Source: Topomyia yanbarensis (taxonomy: Eukaryota > Arthropoda > Insecta > Diptera > Culicidae). Taken from it: 64,000 nt of DNA. Positions 27,701-42,700 of this stretch are shown one piece after another. The translations under genes were made by a program, and so were the position numbers. The notes below the pieces were generated by a model. That model ran no database searches and had not been told where the DNA came from. It saw only the letters and a list, made by a program, of their open reading frames with translations. Every line of letters begins with the position of its first letter. The first letter of the stretch is position 1. The stretch covers positions 367,404,271 through 367,468,270 of the forward strand of contig NC_080672.1 of the NCBI RefSeq assembly GCF_030247195.1. The letters run 5' to 3'.

Positions 27701-30700
27701 AAACGTAGCCAACGACAGTCTAAATTGATAAGTTTTATCAGTTTTCAATAATATTGCACCAAAACGAAGATATATGAAAAAATCATTTTCCGTCGTCAAC
27801 GTAAACTATCCCTGGCAGCACTGCTCCATCGGAATCCAATCAGACTAATTGCAATAACTTCAGTTCTAGAGCTGATCCTTGTAACTGTTAATACTCAAAT
27901 TAAAGGCAATAATCACATTAATGAGCCTTACTTGTTTTTGTGAGCAAATCTCGCCTCAATCAAAAGTTATAGCTGTTTTAAAACGTTGTTGTCCACAAAC
28001 AACATGGGCATGAATGGGTTAAATTCTCCGAAGATACTATTGACCTAAAATAAGCCGTTTTGGCGTTAATAATAGATTACATGTTTTTGGTCATATTTCT
28101 GGCAATGGGAAATGATAAAAATCTTTCGTCCGCATTTAATGTTAAATATCTCTTTTTATAATAGTCCGATTTCAACAATCTATAGCTTGTTCGAAAGGTA
28201 TTCGTTAAAGCTGTCTAAAAACATATAAATTGTTAATCTATATTGTCAATTTCGGCAGATAATTCAAAAAAAACTGCAAAAAACGCCGTTTTTACGCATT
28301 CAAACATTCATATCTTGGAAACTAAACATCAGAATCAAAAACAAATTAATAGCGTTCATACTGTTTTTTAGTTCTTTCATTTAAAATTGGTTTGGATAAG
28401 ATCGGTTCAGCCATTGCTGAGAAACACGAATGAGAATTTGTCCGTTACATACACACACACAGACACACACACACACAGACATTGTCCCAAATCGTCGAGC
28501 TGAGTCGATTGGTATATAAGACTCAGCCCTCCGGGCCTCGGAAAAAATCTTGAAAGTTTGAGCGAATTCTATACATTTCTTTTATAAGAAATGTAAAAAC
28601 GCTTGTAAGGACGTGGTCAGGTGTGTGGAGTTGAGCGGGTCTACGTCATTGTAGATCGTGGCGAAGTCTGATATGACAATAGATATGCTTAATTCTGCAA
28701 CTCCATTTACGATTTGTGCAGCTGTTCGTGCTATGCTATGCTATGCTAACACAAAATCGGCTGATATCCTAAAGATATCACGGTAGCTAATTGTTAACTT
28801 ACCAGATTACTCGCTGCGAGCGTTTTACGAAGCAATTCAGGGTGTATGTGTCTTGTAGGGCAGTTGAAATAGAAGGGAATCGGGTCTGAAGTGCTAAGAC
28901 CTATTGAAGTACGGGGTTGGCTGCTTTAAGGACCCTTCACTTCAACAGGTGAAGATTCTGGAATGCAAGCAATTGTATTCAGCAAAAACTGAAACTTAAG
29001 ACCACTTATTCTCTGTACAGCGGGTAATGAACTGCAGCAATTGCAAGCAGCTGCGCCACAAAGCCACCTAATGTGGCAATAAGAAACGGTGCGGCAAATG
29101 CGAGGGAGAGCATGAGGCTGACGAAACTGAAAAGTTTATTTACTGCGAACCCCCCTCGCATGCTACTAACCTTCCCTAGGTGCTGGGGTCAATATGACCC
29201 AAAATTAACTTTCAAAATGCGCTTACTTTTTTAGTTTTGCACCTAGCAGTTTGGAATTTCTTGACTTTTCCTCTTTTATGGAGCGCAACGATTTTCAATT
29301 GAAGCGTGAAGCGAATTTTTTTTACGATCTAAATCTCAAATAACGAACATATTTTTTATCAACCAAATCCCAATAGCGAACACTTTTTTATGAACTAATT
29401 CGATTTCCGAACCCCCGGTTTGGTTCGTGAATGGAGATTTCAGTGTATATCATTCGCAGAAATTTGTACTTGTGACTAAGATAGGGACCCTATTGGTAAC
29501 ATAGTAACCTTTCGGAAGATCCGAAATCGACTCTCGAAGTGTGTGGTTTTACCAAAAGTTTTTCTTTCATAATTATTTTGCAAAAAAATCGTATTTGTGA
29601 CCGGAACAAAGACCCTGTTGGTTTCGTGGAAACTTTCCGGAATATCCATAAAACGGGTCAGATCATATGCTTGGTGCTGGAGCTCGGACCAATGCATATA
29701 TGTACTGGGACCTATAGCTCTGTGATTATTTAGAAAGTACTTTTATCAGCATTCTTGAAAAATATCTTTGCAGTTTTTTTGAAGTATCTTTAGAGTTCTT
29801 ACTTGTGGCTTGACTTTGTACCGTATTGGCTGTGTCGTATTTCCTTGAATTGATAGTTGAATCTTTGTTTACAATAATAGAACGAACCTTTCGAAAATTT
29901 ACTCTTGATTGCACGCGGATGCAACGTGACCTGTGCTGCCAGACTGATACTCCCAAACTGTTATTGAAGGACGAGTCAATACGAGTTCATGTCCCAAGCA
30001 CAAAAATGAATGAATTCCACAAAACCTTGAAAAGTACTTTGCTACCATGTCTGGGAACCAAATTTGTAAACTGGCCTATTCAACGCCGGATCATCCGATA
30101 GATCAAAGGGTTCCTGTCGCAGTCACAAGAACGAATTTATGCCAATGATATACCCTTATATGTCTTCGAAAATATCTCAGATCTCTAGGGCAAAGATCCA
30201 CGGATGTTCCAGATCTCCGGAGAGTTATTATGTGGCCAATAGGGACGATTTTCCAGTAATAACAACGAATTGATGCCAATATTTTCGAAAAAACTTTTGA
30301 GTTCTAGGACTAGATTAATGAATTAGCCAGTTTTACGGATGTTCCGGATCTTCCGAATAATTTTCACGTAGAATCCAGAGTAAGTATTTGAATCAGAGTA
30401 TCACTATCATTTTAGATGGGGTTTTATGTAAGTTTTCAAGAATATTACAAAACTTTGGGATCAGTTTCAATGATTGATCACTTTGTCGCTTATTCAATAG
30501 TATATGAAATACTATTATACTACCGGAATCGGCATCGGAATTGTAATCCGGAACATCCCAGATCGGTCGTATCATGTACAAATTGTACAACACCCCCTTA
30601 AATGAAAATTTATCTCAAAAACTCAACGTAGGGGTTACGTATTTTTAACATAGAATGTGTATGCAAAGTTTGAAAGAAATCGGTAAAGCAGGTTTTGAAT

Positions 30701-33700
30701 GGCAGATAACACCGCAAATCATATTTTTTGCCTTTCTCATATAAAGAAAGGCTATGCAATCACTGTAAAAATCGACTTTTTAACCGAGGCCCGGAGGGCC
30801 GAGTGTCATACACCATTCGATTCAGTTCGTCGAGATCAGCAAATGTCTGTGTGTGTGTATGTATGTGTGTGTGTATGTGTGTGTGTATGTGTGTGTGTGT
30901 CATTTAAACTCACACAATTTTCTCAGAGATGGCTGAACCGATTTTCGCAAACTTAGTTTCATCTGAAAGGTATAACGCTCCCATAAGCTGCTATTGAATT
31001 TTTAGTTGATCCGATTTCCGGTTCCGGAGTTACGGGTTGAAGAGTGCGGTCACACAGCAAATTCCCATATAAACTGGTACCAGCATGATGTTCAAATGAT
31101 GTAAAACATATTAAAATTGATGTAACATTACTCTAGTTTGCGGGTCTGGATCACTAATGATCAATCAAAGTAGCTTTGACCACATTGGCCACCTATGACG
31201 TTCATGACGCCCCCGGGGAACCCGCTAAGTTCTTAAGCTAATATCACACCCATTCCCCAACGAATTCTCTACCGATTTTTACAAACTTGATTTCAAATGA
31301 AAGATACAGTAATACCATTGACTGCTGCTGAATTTCATTCGGTTCTGACTCTTGCTTCCGGAGTTACAGGGGTGTTAGTAAGGATACACTGGAATTTCCC
31401 ATATAAATCGGTACAATCGTAATACCTCAGAGGCTAAAAACTATTGAAATGGTCACCAAATAACTTCTAATCGCAGATCTAGATCACTGATTGCCAATCA
31501 AACATTCTTTGAATATATTGTCCACTATCGACGATTCCGGAAGTCCGGAATTCCGGGCATATTCCACAATTAAAGTCAAATCAGTTCTTCGGTGATGACT
31601 GAACCGATTTTCTCAAACCAAGTCTCAAATGGAAGGCAAAATATGCAGTTGAGTATTGCGTCGCCTCCCCCCGTCTTGCCCTTACACCTCCCTCCTTCAT
31701 CACTCCCCTCTTCTTGGACCACCCTCACGCCCGCATTTCCTTCATCCATCCCGTATACCGAAATAAGATGAAGGATTTCTGACGCATCCTCCACTCCCAC
31801 TCTACTAACCCCCCATTCCCTACACGTTCAAACCCATTCCACCAACCTTTCCAAATTATAATCACATGAAGATAACATTGAACTCATGCTTATTAAGCTA
31901 ATTAAATATTATTCTTTTGCCTTTCTCATATAGAAAGGTTTGCTTCAAAAACCGATTTCCTAACCGAGGCCCGGAGGGCCGAGTCTCATATAACATTCGA
32001 CTCAGTTCGCCGAGATCGCAAAATATCTGTGTGTATGTATGTGTGTATGTATATGTGTATGTATGTATGTATGTATGTATGTATGTATGTATGTGTGTAT
32101 GTTCGGATTTGTTAACAAAATGTCCACATCGGTTTCTTGGAGATGGCTGAACCGATTTTTACAAACTAAGATTCAAATGAAAGGTATAATATTCCCATAG
32201 GTTGCTATTGAATTTCATTTTCAACCGACATCTTGTTCCAGATTACGAGTTGAAGAGTATGGTTACAAAACAAAATTTGTTGATTTGTCCACATCGGTTT
32301 CTCGGAATTTTCTGAACCGATTTTGACAAACTTGATTTTAAATGAAAGGTCCATCAGCTGCTGTTGAATTTTGTGTGGATCCGAGTTCTGGTTCCTGAAT
32401 TACAGGGTGATACGTACGATCACGCAGCAAATCCCGATTCTAACGAATTCTGCGATTAATTGGTGAGGTGATTTTTTTTCCAAAATATAAACACAACTGT
32501 TGAATTTGTAGATCTAGGTCACCAACAGTCATTCAAAGTCTCTTTGGCCACATGGGCCACCATCGACGGATCCGGAAGCATCCAAATTCAGAATAACGGT
32601 TATATTGGTTTTTCGAAAATGGCTAGAACGATTTGATCAACTTAGTCTCAAATGAAAGGTGTTGCGTCCCCGGAAACTGATATTAAATTCCATCTCCATC
32701 CGACTTCCAGCTCCGGAGTTACGGGTTGTGGAGTGCGATCACATAGAAAACTCCGATTCAAACCGATACCTCGATGAATGCAAAAAGGTGCTCTTATATA
32801 TACTTACCAAGTGTAATAAGAATGAAAGACATTTCCATAATGTTATATTGTACGAACCAGTTATTAAATCATAGTTTGGAGAAATGAGAAAGGCACAATT
32901 GCACCTATAGGTGGATTAAAACAGGTTTTTCAAAGACGTTTTACCCCTTAAGGTTTAGTTCCGGACACAATATACAAACGGAATATGAATAAACAGCGGG
33001 ATGATGGTACAATGATGGTGCTGAAATACCGGCGCGGCGGCGGAGAGCCAAACGATATTATCTCACTCATCATTAGTGTGAAGCTTATAATATATGCCAT
33101 TTTACTACTCAACGAGTGTATGTCGTCATGTTACGGGTAGCAAAGTGGTGTGTTTAGCAAATAAAAGTTTGTCGGCTCTATTCCTAGATATCTGATGGCA
33201 GGATTTTTTTTTTACTAGAAGTTTCAGATCATGAGCTATTTATAGCAGCGGGAAAAGAATGAAACAAAACAATGCAGCGCAGCAGCATCAATGATAATGA
33301 GATTACTTGTAGTGGTCGGGTGGGGGGAAAGTAAGGTGTAGAAGAAAGATACGAAGCCAAATACTAACAAAGTTTGTTTGTGTGTGTCATCGATTTTTTT
33401 TCGCGATCGTTGCGCTTATCTGCGCGAACAGCTCAATATTCAAAAAGGATTGATTTTGGGAATGAGATTGTGAGCCCAAAAAACAGAAAATCTGAGCTTG
33501 CCGTTTTGGGTGTATTGGTTATAGAACTTCGATGTTTTCGGAGCGGTTTCTTTATTTTTTGAGTACTTTAATATAATGGTAAAAAAATTGATTTGTTGGA
33601 ACTTTATATACACTGAAAACCATTCGATGAAAAAATTCACAAATCCAATTCTTGTTTTTCTAATCAGTTGTTTTCAACAGAAAAATATAAAAAATGTAAC

Positions 33701-36700
33701 TAAATTTTCTTTTAATTTTGTGGGATTCTCAAATAATAGCTATCGATAATTATTATTGATTCAATTCAATTCAATCATACCAACAAGCAACAAACTAGCC
33801 AAGACCTTACTAAAATACATCAAAATTGAGATAACAACTATGTTCATTAGGGTGGGGCAAAATGATCGTTTTTTTCAGCGCAGCACTTTTTGGGTTTCAT
33901 TTGAGGTCCCAAACATCTGTGCAAAATTTGGGGTCGATTGGTTTTGACCCGGCGTAGCGCATTGCATTTGAAATTTGTATGGAAATTAGTATGGGAAAAC
34001 CAACTTTTTTGCATTTTCGATTTTACAGACTACAATTCTTCCTGCAGTATGTCATCAAATAGATATAAGTGTAGTCCAGGATATGCTGAACAATTTTGCC
34101 GAAGGATGTATGGCGTTATAATGTCTCTAAAACAAATTATAGCTGTTCAAAGTTCGATATATCGAATTATATGCCAAAAATCTTTTTTTTGCTAACACTA
34201 CATCTGCAACGATATTTCATAGAGCATACTAAAATAGCATCATATATTTTTGATTTACCACATTGGTATGTTTGGATGTACTATTTAAAAGCCTTAACTC
34301 AATTTCATGGGCGTAAGTAGCTTAGCAAAGGGCGTAGTGAGGGTAGTGGAGGGGAGGGACTTCAATATATAGAAATTTGAACTGAAATAACTGAAATATA
34401 GTCTAGTTGGAATGTTCAAATGAATTATTTTAAAGCATTTACACAATCCACGAGAGTCCCATTTTTGCTTCAGGTGATCGAGCAGCATCGAAAAGAGCAT
34501 CTTATCAAATCATAGTGCGTATTAAACTGAAATATAATCAATGCAATCCTCTGACATATCAACTCGACACCAGTTTTTTCAGTCTGTAACTTTAATTCTA
34601 TTGATATAAGTTAATGCAGAGGGATAAACTATGTTTCGTTTCATCGTTACTGTTATGCATAGAATATTGTGCAAATGTTTTAAAATAATTCATCTGAACA
34701 TTCCAACTCGACAATATTTCAGTTATTTCAGTTCAAATTTCTAAATATTAAAGCCCGCCCTCCTCCCCTACCTTGACTATGCCTTATTGCTAAACTACTT
34801 ACGCCCATGAAATTGAGCTACGGCTTTTGTATAATTCATCCAAACATATCAATGTGGTAAATCTAAAATATATGATGTTATTTTGGTATGCTATATGAAA
34901 TATCATTGGTACACCCGCATTGCTGGCAAAAAAAAAGATTTTTGGCAATTAATTCGATCTATCAAACTTCGAACAGCTATAACTTGTTTTAGAGACATTC
35001 AAACACCATGCATCCTTAGGAAAAGTTGTTCAGCGTATCCTGGACTACGCTTCTATCTAATTGTTGGCATACTGGAGGAAGAATTTTAGTCTGTAGAATT
35101 AAAACCTGTTTTAATCCACCTAGTGATGCAATTGCTGGTTATGTTCAATACAACGATGGAAATGTATATTACATATTCAGTACGATTTGCACATACATAC
35201 AATGGATCGACAGCCACGATCTTGAGATGTTATGTGTCGACACTGAAACATCGCCTAAAACCAGCGGCGGATCAAGCAAGAGGATCCGGGGGGGTCCGGA
35301 CCCTGCCGAAAATTTTCAACTTGTTAAGAAATTTTAAACTAGTTTAAATTTTACAGTAGCAACCCCTCACTGGATACTCCTACTTACGCCTAAAAAGTCA
35401 AAAAAATCGCCGGGATTAGGTTGACGATTTACGCTACGCCTTGTCAAAACCAATCGACCCCAAATTTTGCACAGTTGTTTAGGACCGCAAATGGAACCAA
35501 AAAAGTGCTGTGCTCGGTTGATGTGTTGTTTTTCCATGTAACAATGCCCCACCCTAATGTTCATATACACTGCAGTGTATATGAGCATAGCCCATGGGCA
35601 TAACGGTTATGCATGACGAAATAAAAAAATCTGCTACTTTTTTGGTTTAAATTGTAATGAATCGGTTTTTCGTGTATATAACTCACCTATATAACTCATA
35701 GAAAGTTCGTAGAGGATCTTATTTTAAAAAAATGTCGAAGATGTAAACTGTCTATCTCTTAAGAGAAATCCCGACTGAAGCCACCTAGCAGTGAGATAAG
35801 ACATTTCTTACACATATCGCTTTGGATTATTCATTGATTTGCAGAACTCATGCGAAGTAAGTACCCAACTAGAGGTGTGATGAACACAGCTTTTAGTCCC
35901 GAACAAATAAAATACCCGAATAAACTGAATCAATTATAGAAAATCAATACAGCAAATAAAATTAAAAAAGCAAAAATTAAAAAAGGTCGCCAAAGTCATA
36001 AAATGAGTGGAATGATTAATGTTAATCAAATTAATAACATAAATAAATTGTATTTTTTCAGCTCATTAAATTTAACAGTTTGAAATAGTTACATAATTAA
36101 TAAAATAGATTAAATTGAGTCAAATTAACAAATTGGATGAAATGCATAAAAGAAATGATTGAACAGAATTAATAATATTATAAAAAGAAGGAAACAGAAT
36201 AAAATGTTTAGGTGAACCAGCTCAAAACTAAGAGCCTCTAAAATAAAAATATAAAAAAATAAAATGTATGAATGAAAACAATAATAACAACAATAAATTA
36301 AATTTATTAAAGTAATCAAATGATTTTTTTAATCACAGAAAAAATAATACAATAATATAATATGAATGAATGAAATGAATGAAATGAATGAAATGAATGA
36401 AATGAATGAAATGAATGAAATGAATGAAATGAATGAAATAAATGAAATGAATGAAATGAATGAAATGAATGAAATGAATGAAATGAATGAAATGAATGAA
36501 ATGAATGAAATGAATGAAATGAATGAAATGAATGAAATGAATGAAATGAAGGAAATTAATGAAATGAATGAAATGAAGGAAATTAATGAAATTAATGAAA
36601 TTAATGAAATTAATGAAATTAATGAAATTAATGAAATTAATGAAATTAATGAAATTAATGAAATTAATGAAATTAATGAAATTAATGAAATTAATGAAAT

Positions 36701-39700
36701 GAATTAAATGAATTAAATGAATTAAATGAATTAAATGAATTAAATGAATTAAATGAATTAAATGAATTAAATGAATTAAATGAATTAAATGAATTAAATG
36801 AACTAAATGAATTAAATGAATTAAATGAATTAAATGAATTAAATGAATTAAATGAATTAAATGAATTAAATGAATTAAATGAATTAAATGAATTAAATGA
36901 ATTAAATGAATTAAATGAATTAAATGAATTAAATGAATTAAATGAATTAAATGAATTAAATGAATGAAATGAATGAAATGAATGAAATGAATGAAATGAA
37001 TGAAATGAATGAAATGAATGAAATGAATGAAATGAATGAAATGAATGAAATGAATGAAATGAATTAAATGAATTAAATGAATTAAATGAATTAAATGAAT
37101 TAAATGAATTAAATGAATTAAATGAATTAAATGAATTAAATGAATTAAATGAATTAAATGAATTAAATGAATTAAATGAATTAAATGAATTAAATGAATT
37201 AAATGAATTAAATGAATTAAATGAATTAAATGAATTAAATGAATTAAATGAATTAAATGAATTAAATGAATTAAATGAATTAAATGAATTAAATGAATTA
37301 AATGAATTAAATGAATTAAATGAATTAAATGAATTAAATGAATTAAATGAATTAAATGAATTAAATGAATTAAATGAATTAAATGAATTAAATGATTAAA
37401 ATGAATGAAATGAATGAAATGAATGAAATGAATGAAATGAATGAAATGAATGAAATGAATGAAATGAATGAAATGAATGAAATGAATGAAATGAATGAAA
37501 TGAATGAAATGAATGAAATGAATGAAATGTATGAAATGAATGAAATGAATGAAATGAATGAAATGAATGAAATAAATTAAATGAATTAAATGAATTAAAT
37601 GAATGAAATGAATTAAATGAATTAAATGAATTAAATGAATTAAATGAATTAAATGAATTAAATGAATTAAATGAATTAAATGAATTAAATGAATTAAATG
37701 AATTAAATGAATTAAATGAATTAAATGAATTAAATGAATTAAATGAATTAAATGAATTAAATGAACTAAATGAATGAGATGAATGAGATGAATGAGATGA
37801 ATGAGATGAATGAGATGAATGAAATGAATGAAATGAATGAAATGAATGAAATGAATGAAATGAATGAAATGAATGAAATGAATGAAATGAATGAAATGAA
37901 TGAAATGAATGAAATGAATGAAATGAATGAAATGAATGAGATGAATGAGATGAATGAAATGAATGAAATGAATGAAATGAATGAAATGAATGAAATGAAT
38001 GAAATGAATTAAATGAATTAAATGAATTAAATGAATTAAATGAATTAAATGAATTAAATGAATTAAATGAATTAAATGAATTAAATGAATTAAATGAATT
38101 AAATGAATTAAATGAATTAAATGAATTAAATGAATTAAATGAATTAAATGAATTAAATGAATTAAATGAATTAAATGAATTAAATGAATTAAATGAATTA
38201 AATGAATTAAATGAATTAAATGAATTAAATGAATTAAATGAATTAAATGAATTAAATGAATTAAATGAATTAAATGAATTAAATGAATTAAATTAATTAA
38301 ATGAATTAAATTAATTAAATGAATTAAATGAATTAAATGAATTAAATGAATTAAATGAATTAAATGAATTAAATGAATTAAATGAATTAAATGAATTAAA
38401 TGAATTAAATGAATTAAATGAATTAAATGAATTAAATGAATTAAATGAATTAAATGAATTAAATGAATTAAATGAATTAAATGAATTAAATGAATTAAAT
38501 GAATTAAATGAATTAAATGAATTAAATGAATTAAATGAATTAAATGAATTAAATGAATTAAATGAATTAAATGAATTAAATGAATTAAATGAATTAAATG
38601 AATTAAATGAATTAAATGAATTAAATGAATTAAATGAATTAAATGAATTAAATGAATGAAATGAATGAAATGAATGAAATGAATGAAATGAATGAAATGA
38701 ATGAAATGAATGAAATGAATGAAATGAATGAAATGAATGAAATGAATGAAATGAATGAAATGAATGAAATGAATGAAATGAATGAAATGAATGAAATGAA
38801 TGAAATGAATGAAATGAATGAAATGAATGAAATGAATGAAATGAATGAAATGAATGAAATGAATGAAATGAATGAAATGAATGAAATGAATGAAATGAAT
38901 GAAATGAATGAAATGAATGAAATGAATGAAATGAATGAAATGAATGAAATGAATGAAATGAATGAAATGAATGAAATGAATGAAATGAATGAAATGAATG
39001 AAATGAATGAAATGAATGAAATGAATGAAATGAATGAAATGAATGAGATGAATGAAATGAATGAAATGAATGAAATGAATGAAATGAATGAAATGAATGA
39101 AATGAATGAAATGAATGAAATGAATGAAATGAATGAAATGAATGAAATGATCGAAATGAATGAAATGAATGAAATGAATGAAATGAATGAAATGATCGAA
39201 ATGAATGAAATGAATGAAATGAATGAAATGAATGAAATGAATGAAATGAATGAAATGAATGAAATGAATGAAATGAATGAAATGAATGAAATGAATGAAA
39301 TGAATGAAATGAATGAAATGAATGAAATGAATGAAATGAATGAAATGAATGAAATGAATGAAATGAATGAAATGAATGAAATGAATGAAATGAATGAAAT
39401 GAATGAAATGAATGAAATGAATGAAATGAATGAAATGAATGAAATGAATGAAATGAATGAAATGAATGAAATGAATGAAATGAATGAAATGAATGAAATG
39501 AATGAAATGAATGAAATGAATGAAATGAATGAAATGAATGAAATGAATGAAATGAATGAAATGAATGAAATGAATGAAATGAATGAAATGAATGAAATGA
39601 ATGAAATGAATGAAATGAATGAAATGAATGAAATGAATGAAATGAATGAAATGAATGAAATGAATGAAATGAATGAAATGAATGAAATGAATGAAATGAA

Positions 39701-42700
39701 TGAAATGAATGAAATGAATGAAATGAATGAAATGAATGAAATGAATGAAATGAATGAAATGAATGAAATGAATGAAATGAATGAAATGAATGAAATGAAT
39801 GAAATGAATGAAATGAATGAAATGAATGAAATGAATGAAATGAATGAAATGAATGAAATGAATGAAATGAATGAAATGAATGAAATGAATGAAATGAATG
39901 AAATGAATGAAATGAATGAAATGAATGAAATGAATGAAATGAATGAAATGAATGAAATGAATGAAATGAATGAAATGAATGAAATGAATGAAATGAATGA
40001 AATGAATGAAATGAATGAAATGAATGAAATGAATGAAATGAATGAAATGAATGAAATGAATGAAATGAATGAAATGAATGAAATGAATGAAATGAATGAA
40101 ATGAATGAAATGAATGAAATGAATGAAATGAATGAAATGAATGAAATGAATGAAATGAATGAAATGAATGAAATGAATGAAATGAATGAAATGAATGAAA
40201 TGAATGAAATGAATGAAATGAATGAAATGAATGAAATGAATGAAATGAATGAAATGAATGAAATGAATGAAATGAATGAAATGAATGAAATGAATGAAAT
40301 GAATGAAATGAATGAAATGAATGAAATGAATGAAATGAATGAAATGAATGAAATGAATGAAATGAATGAAATGAATGAAATGAATGAAATGAATGAAATG
40401 AATGAAATGAATGAAATGAATGAAATGAATGAAATGAATGAAATGAATGAAATGAATGAAATGAATGAAATGAATGAAATGAATGAAATGAATGAAATGA
40501 ATGAAATGAATGAAATGAATGAAATGAATGAAATGAATGAAATGAATGAAATGAATGAAATGAATGAAATGAATGAAATGAATGAAATGAATGAAATGAA
40601 TGAAATGAATGAAATGAATGAAATGAATGAAATGAATGAAATGAATGAAATGAATGAAATGAATGAAATGAATGAAATGAATGAAATGAATGAAATGAAT
40701 GAAATGAATGAAATGAATGAAATGAATGAAATGAATGAAATGAATGAAATGAATGAAATGAATGAAATGAATGAAATGAATGAAATGAATGAAATGAATG
40801 AAATGAATGAAATGAATGAAATGAATGAAATGAATGAAATGAATGAAATGAATGAAATGAATGAAATGAATGAAATGAATGAAATGAATGAAATGAATGA
40901 AATGAATGAAATGAATGAAATGAATGAAATGAATGAAATGAATGAAATGAATGAAATGAATGAAATGAATGAAATGAATGAAATGAATGAAATGAATGAA
41001 ATGAATGAAATGAATGAAATGAATGAAATGAATGAAATGAATGAAATGAATGAAATGAATGAAATGAATGAAATGAATGAAATGAATGAAATGAATGAAA
41101 TGAATGAAATGAATGAAATGAATGAAATGAATGAAATGAATGAAATGAATGAAATGAATGAAATGAATGAAATGAATGAAATGAATGAAATGAATGAAAT
41201 GAATGAAATGAATGAAATGAATGAAATGAATGAAATGAATGAAATGAATGAAATGAATGAAATGAATGAAATGAATGAAATGAATGAAATGAATGAAATG
41301 AATGAAATGAATGAAATGAATGAAATGAATGAAATGAATGAAATGAATGAAATGAATGAAATGAATGAAATGAATGAAATGAATGAAATGAATGAAATGA
41401 ATGAAATGAATGAAATGAATGAAATGAATGAAATGAATGAAATGAATGAAATGAATGAAATGAATGAAATGAATGAAATGAATGAAATGAATGAAATGAA
41501 TGAAATGAATGAAATGAATGAAATGAATGAAATGAATGAAATGAATGAAATGAATGAAATGAATGAAATGAATGAAATGAATGAAATGAATGAAATGAAT
41601 GAAATGAATGAAATGAATGAAATGAATGAAATGAATGAAATGAATGAAATGAATGAAATGAATGAAATGAATGAAATGAATGAAATGAATGAAATGAATG
41701 AAATGAATGAAATGAATGAAATGAATGAAATGAATGAAATGAATGAAATGAATGAAATGAATGAAATGAATGAAATGAATGAAATGAATGAAATGAATGA
41801 AATGAATGAAATGAATGAAATGAATGAAATGAATGAAATGAATGAAATGAATGAAATGAATGAAATGAATGAAATGAATGAAATGAATGAAATGAATGAA
41901 ATGAATGAAATGAATGAAATGAATGAAATGAATGAAATGAATGAAATGAATGAAATGAATGAAATGAATGAAATGAATGAAATGAATGAAATGAATGAAA
42001 TGAATGAAATGAATGAAATGAATGAAATGAATGAAATGAATGAAATGAATGAAATGAATGAAATGAATGAAATGAATGAAATGAATGAAATGAATGAAAT
42101 GAATGAAATGAATGAAATGAATGAAATGAATGAAATGAATGAAATGAATGAAATGAATGAAATGAATGAAATGAATGAAATGAATGAAATGAATGAAATG
42201 AATGAAATGAATGAAATGAATGAAATGAATGAAATGAATGAAATGAATGAAATGAATGAAATGAATGAAATGAATGAAATGAATGAAATGAATGAAATGA
42301 ATGAAATGAATGAAATGAATGAAATGAATGAAATGAATGAAATGAATGAAATGAATGAAATGAATGAAATGAATGAAATGAATGAAATGAATGAAATGAA
42401 TGAAATGAATGAAATGAATGAAATGAATGAAATGAATGAAATGAATGAAATGAATGAAATGAATGAAATGAATGAAATGAATGAAATGAATGAAATGAAT
42501 GAAATGAATGAAATGAATGAAATGAATGAAATGAATGAAATGAATGAAATGAATGAAATGAATGAAATGAATGAAATGAATGAAATGAATGAAATGAATG
42601 AAATGAATGAAATGAATGAAATGAATGAAATGAATGAAATGAATGAAATGAATGAAATGAATGAAATGAATGAAATGAATGAAATAAATGAAATGAATGA

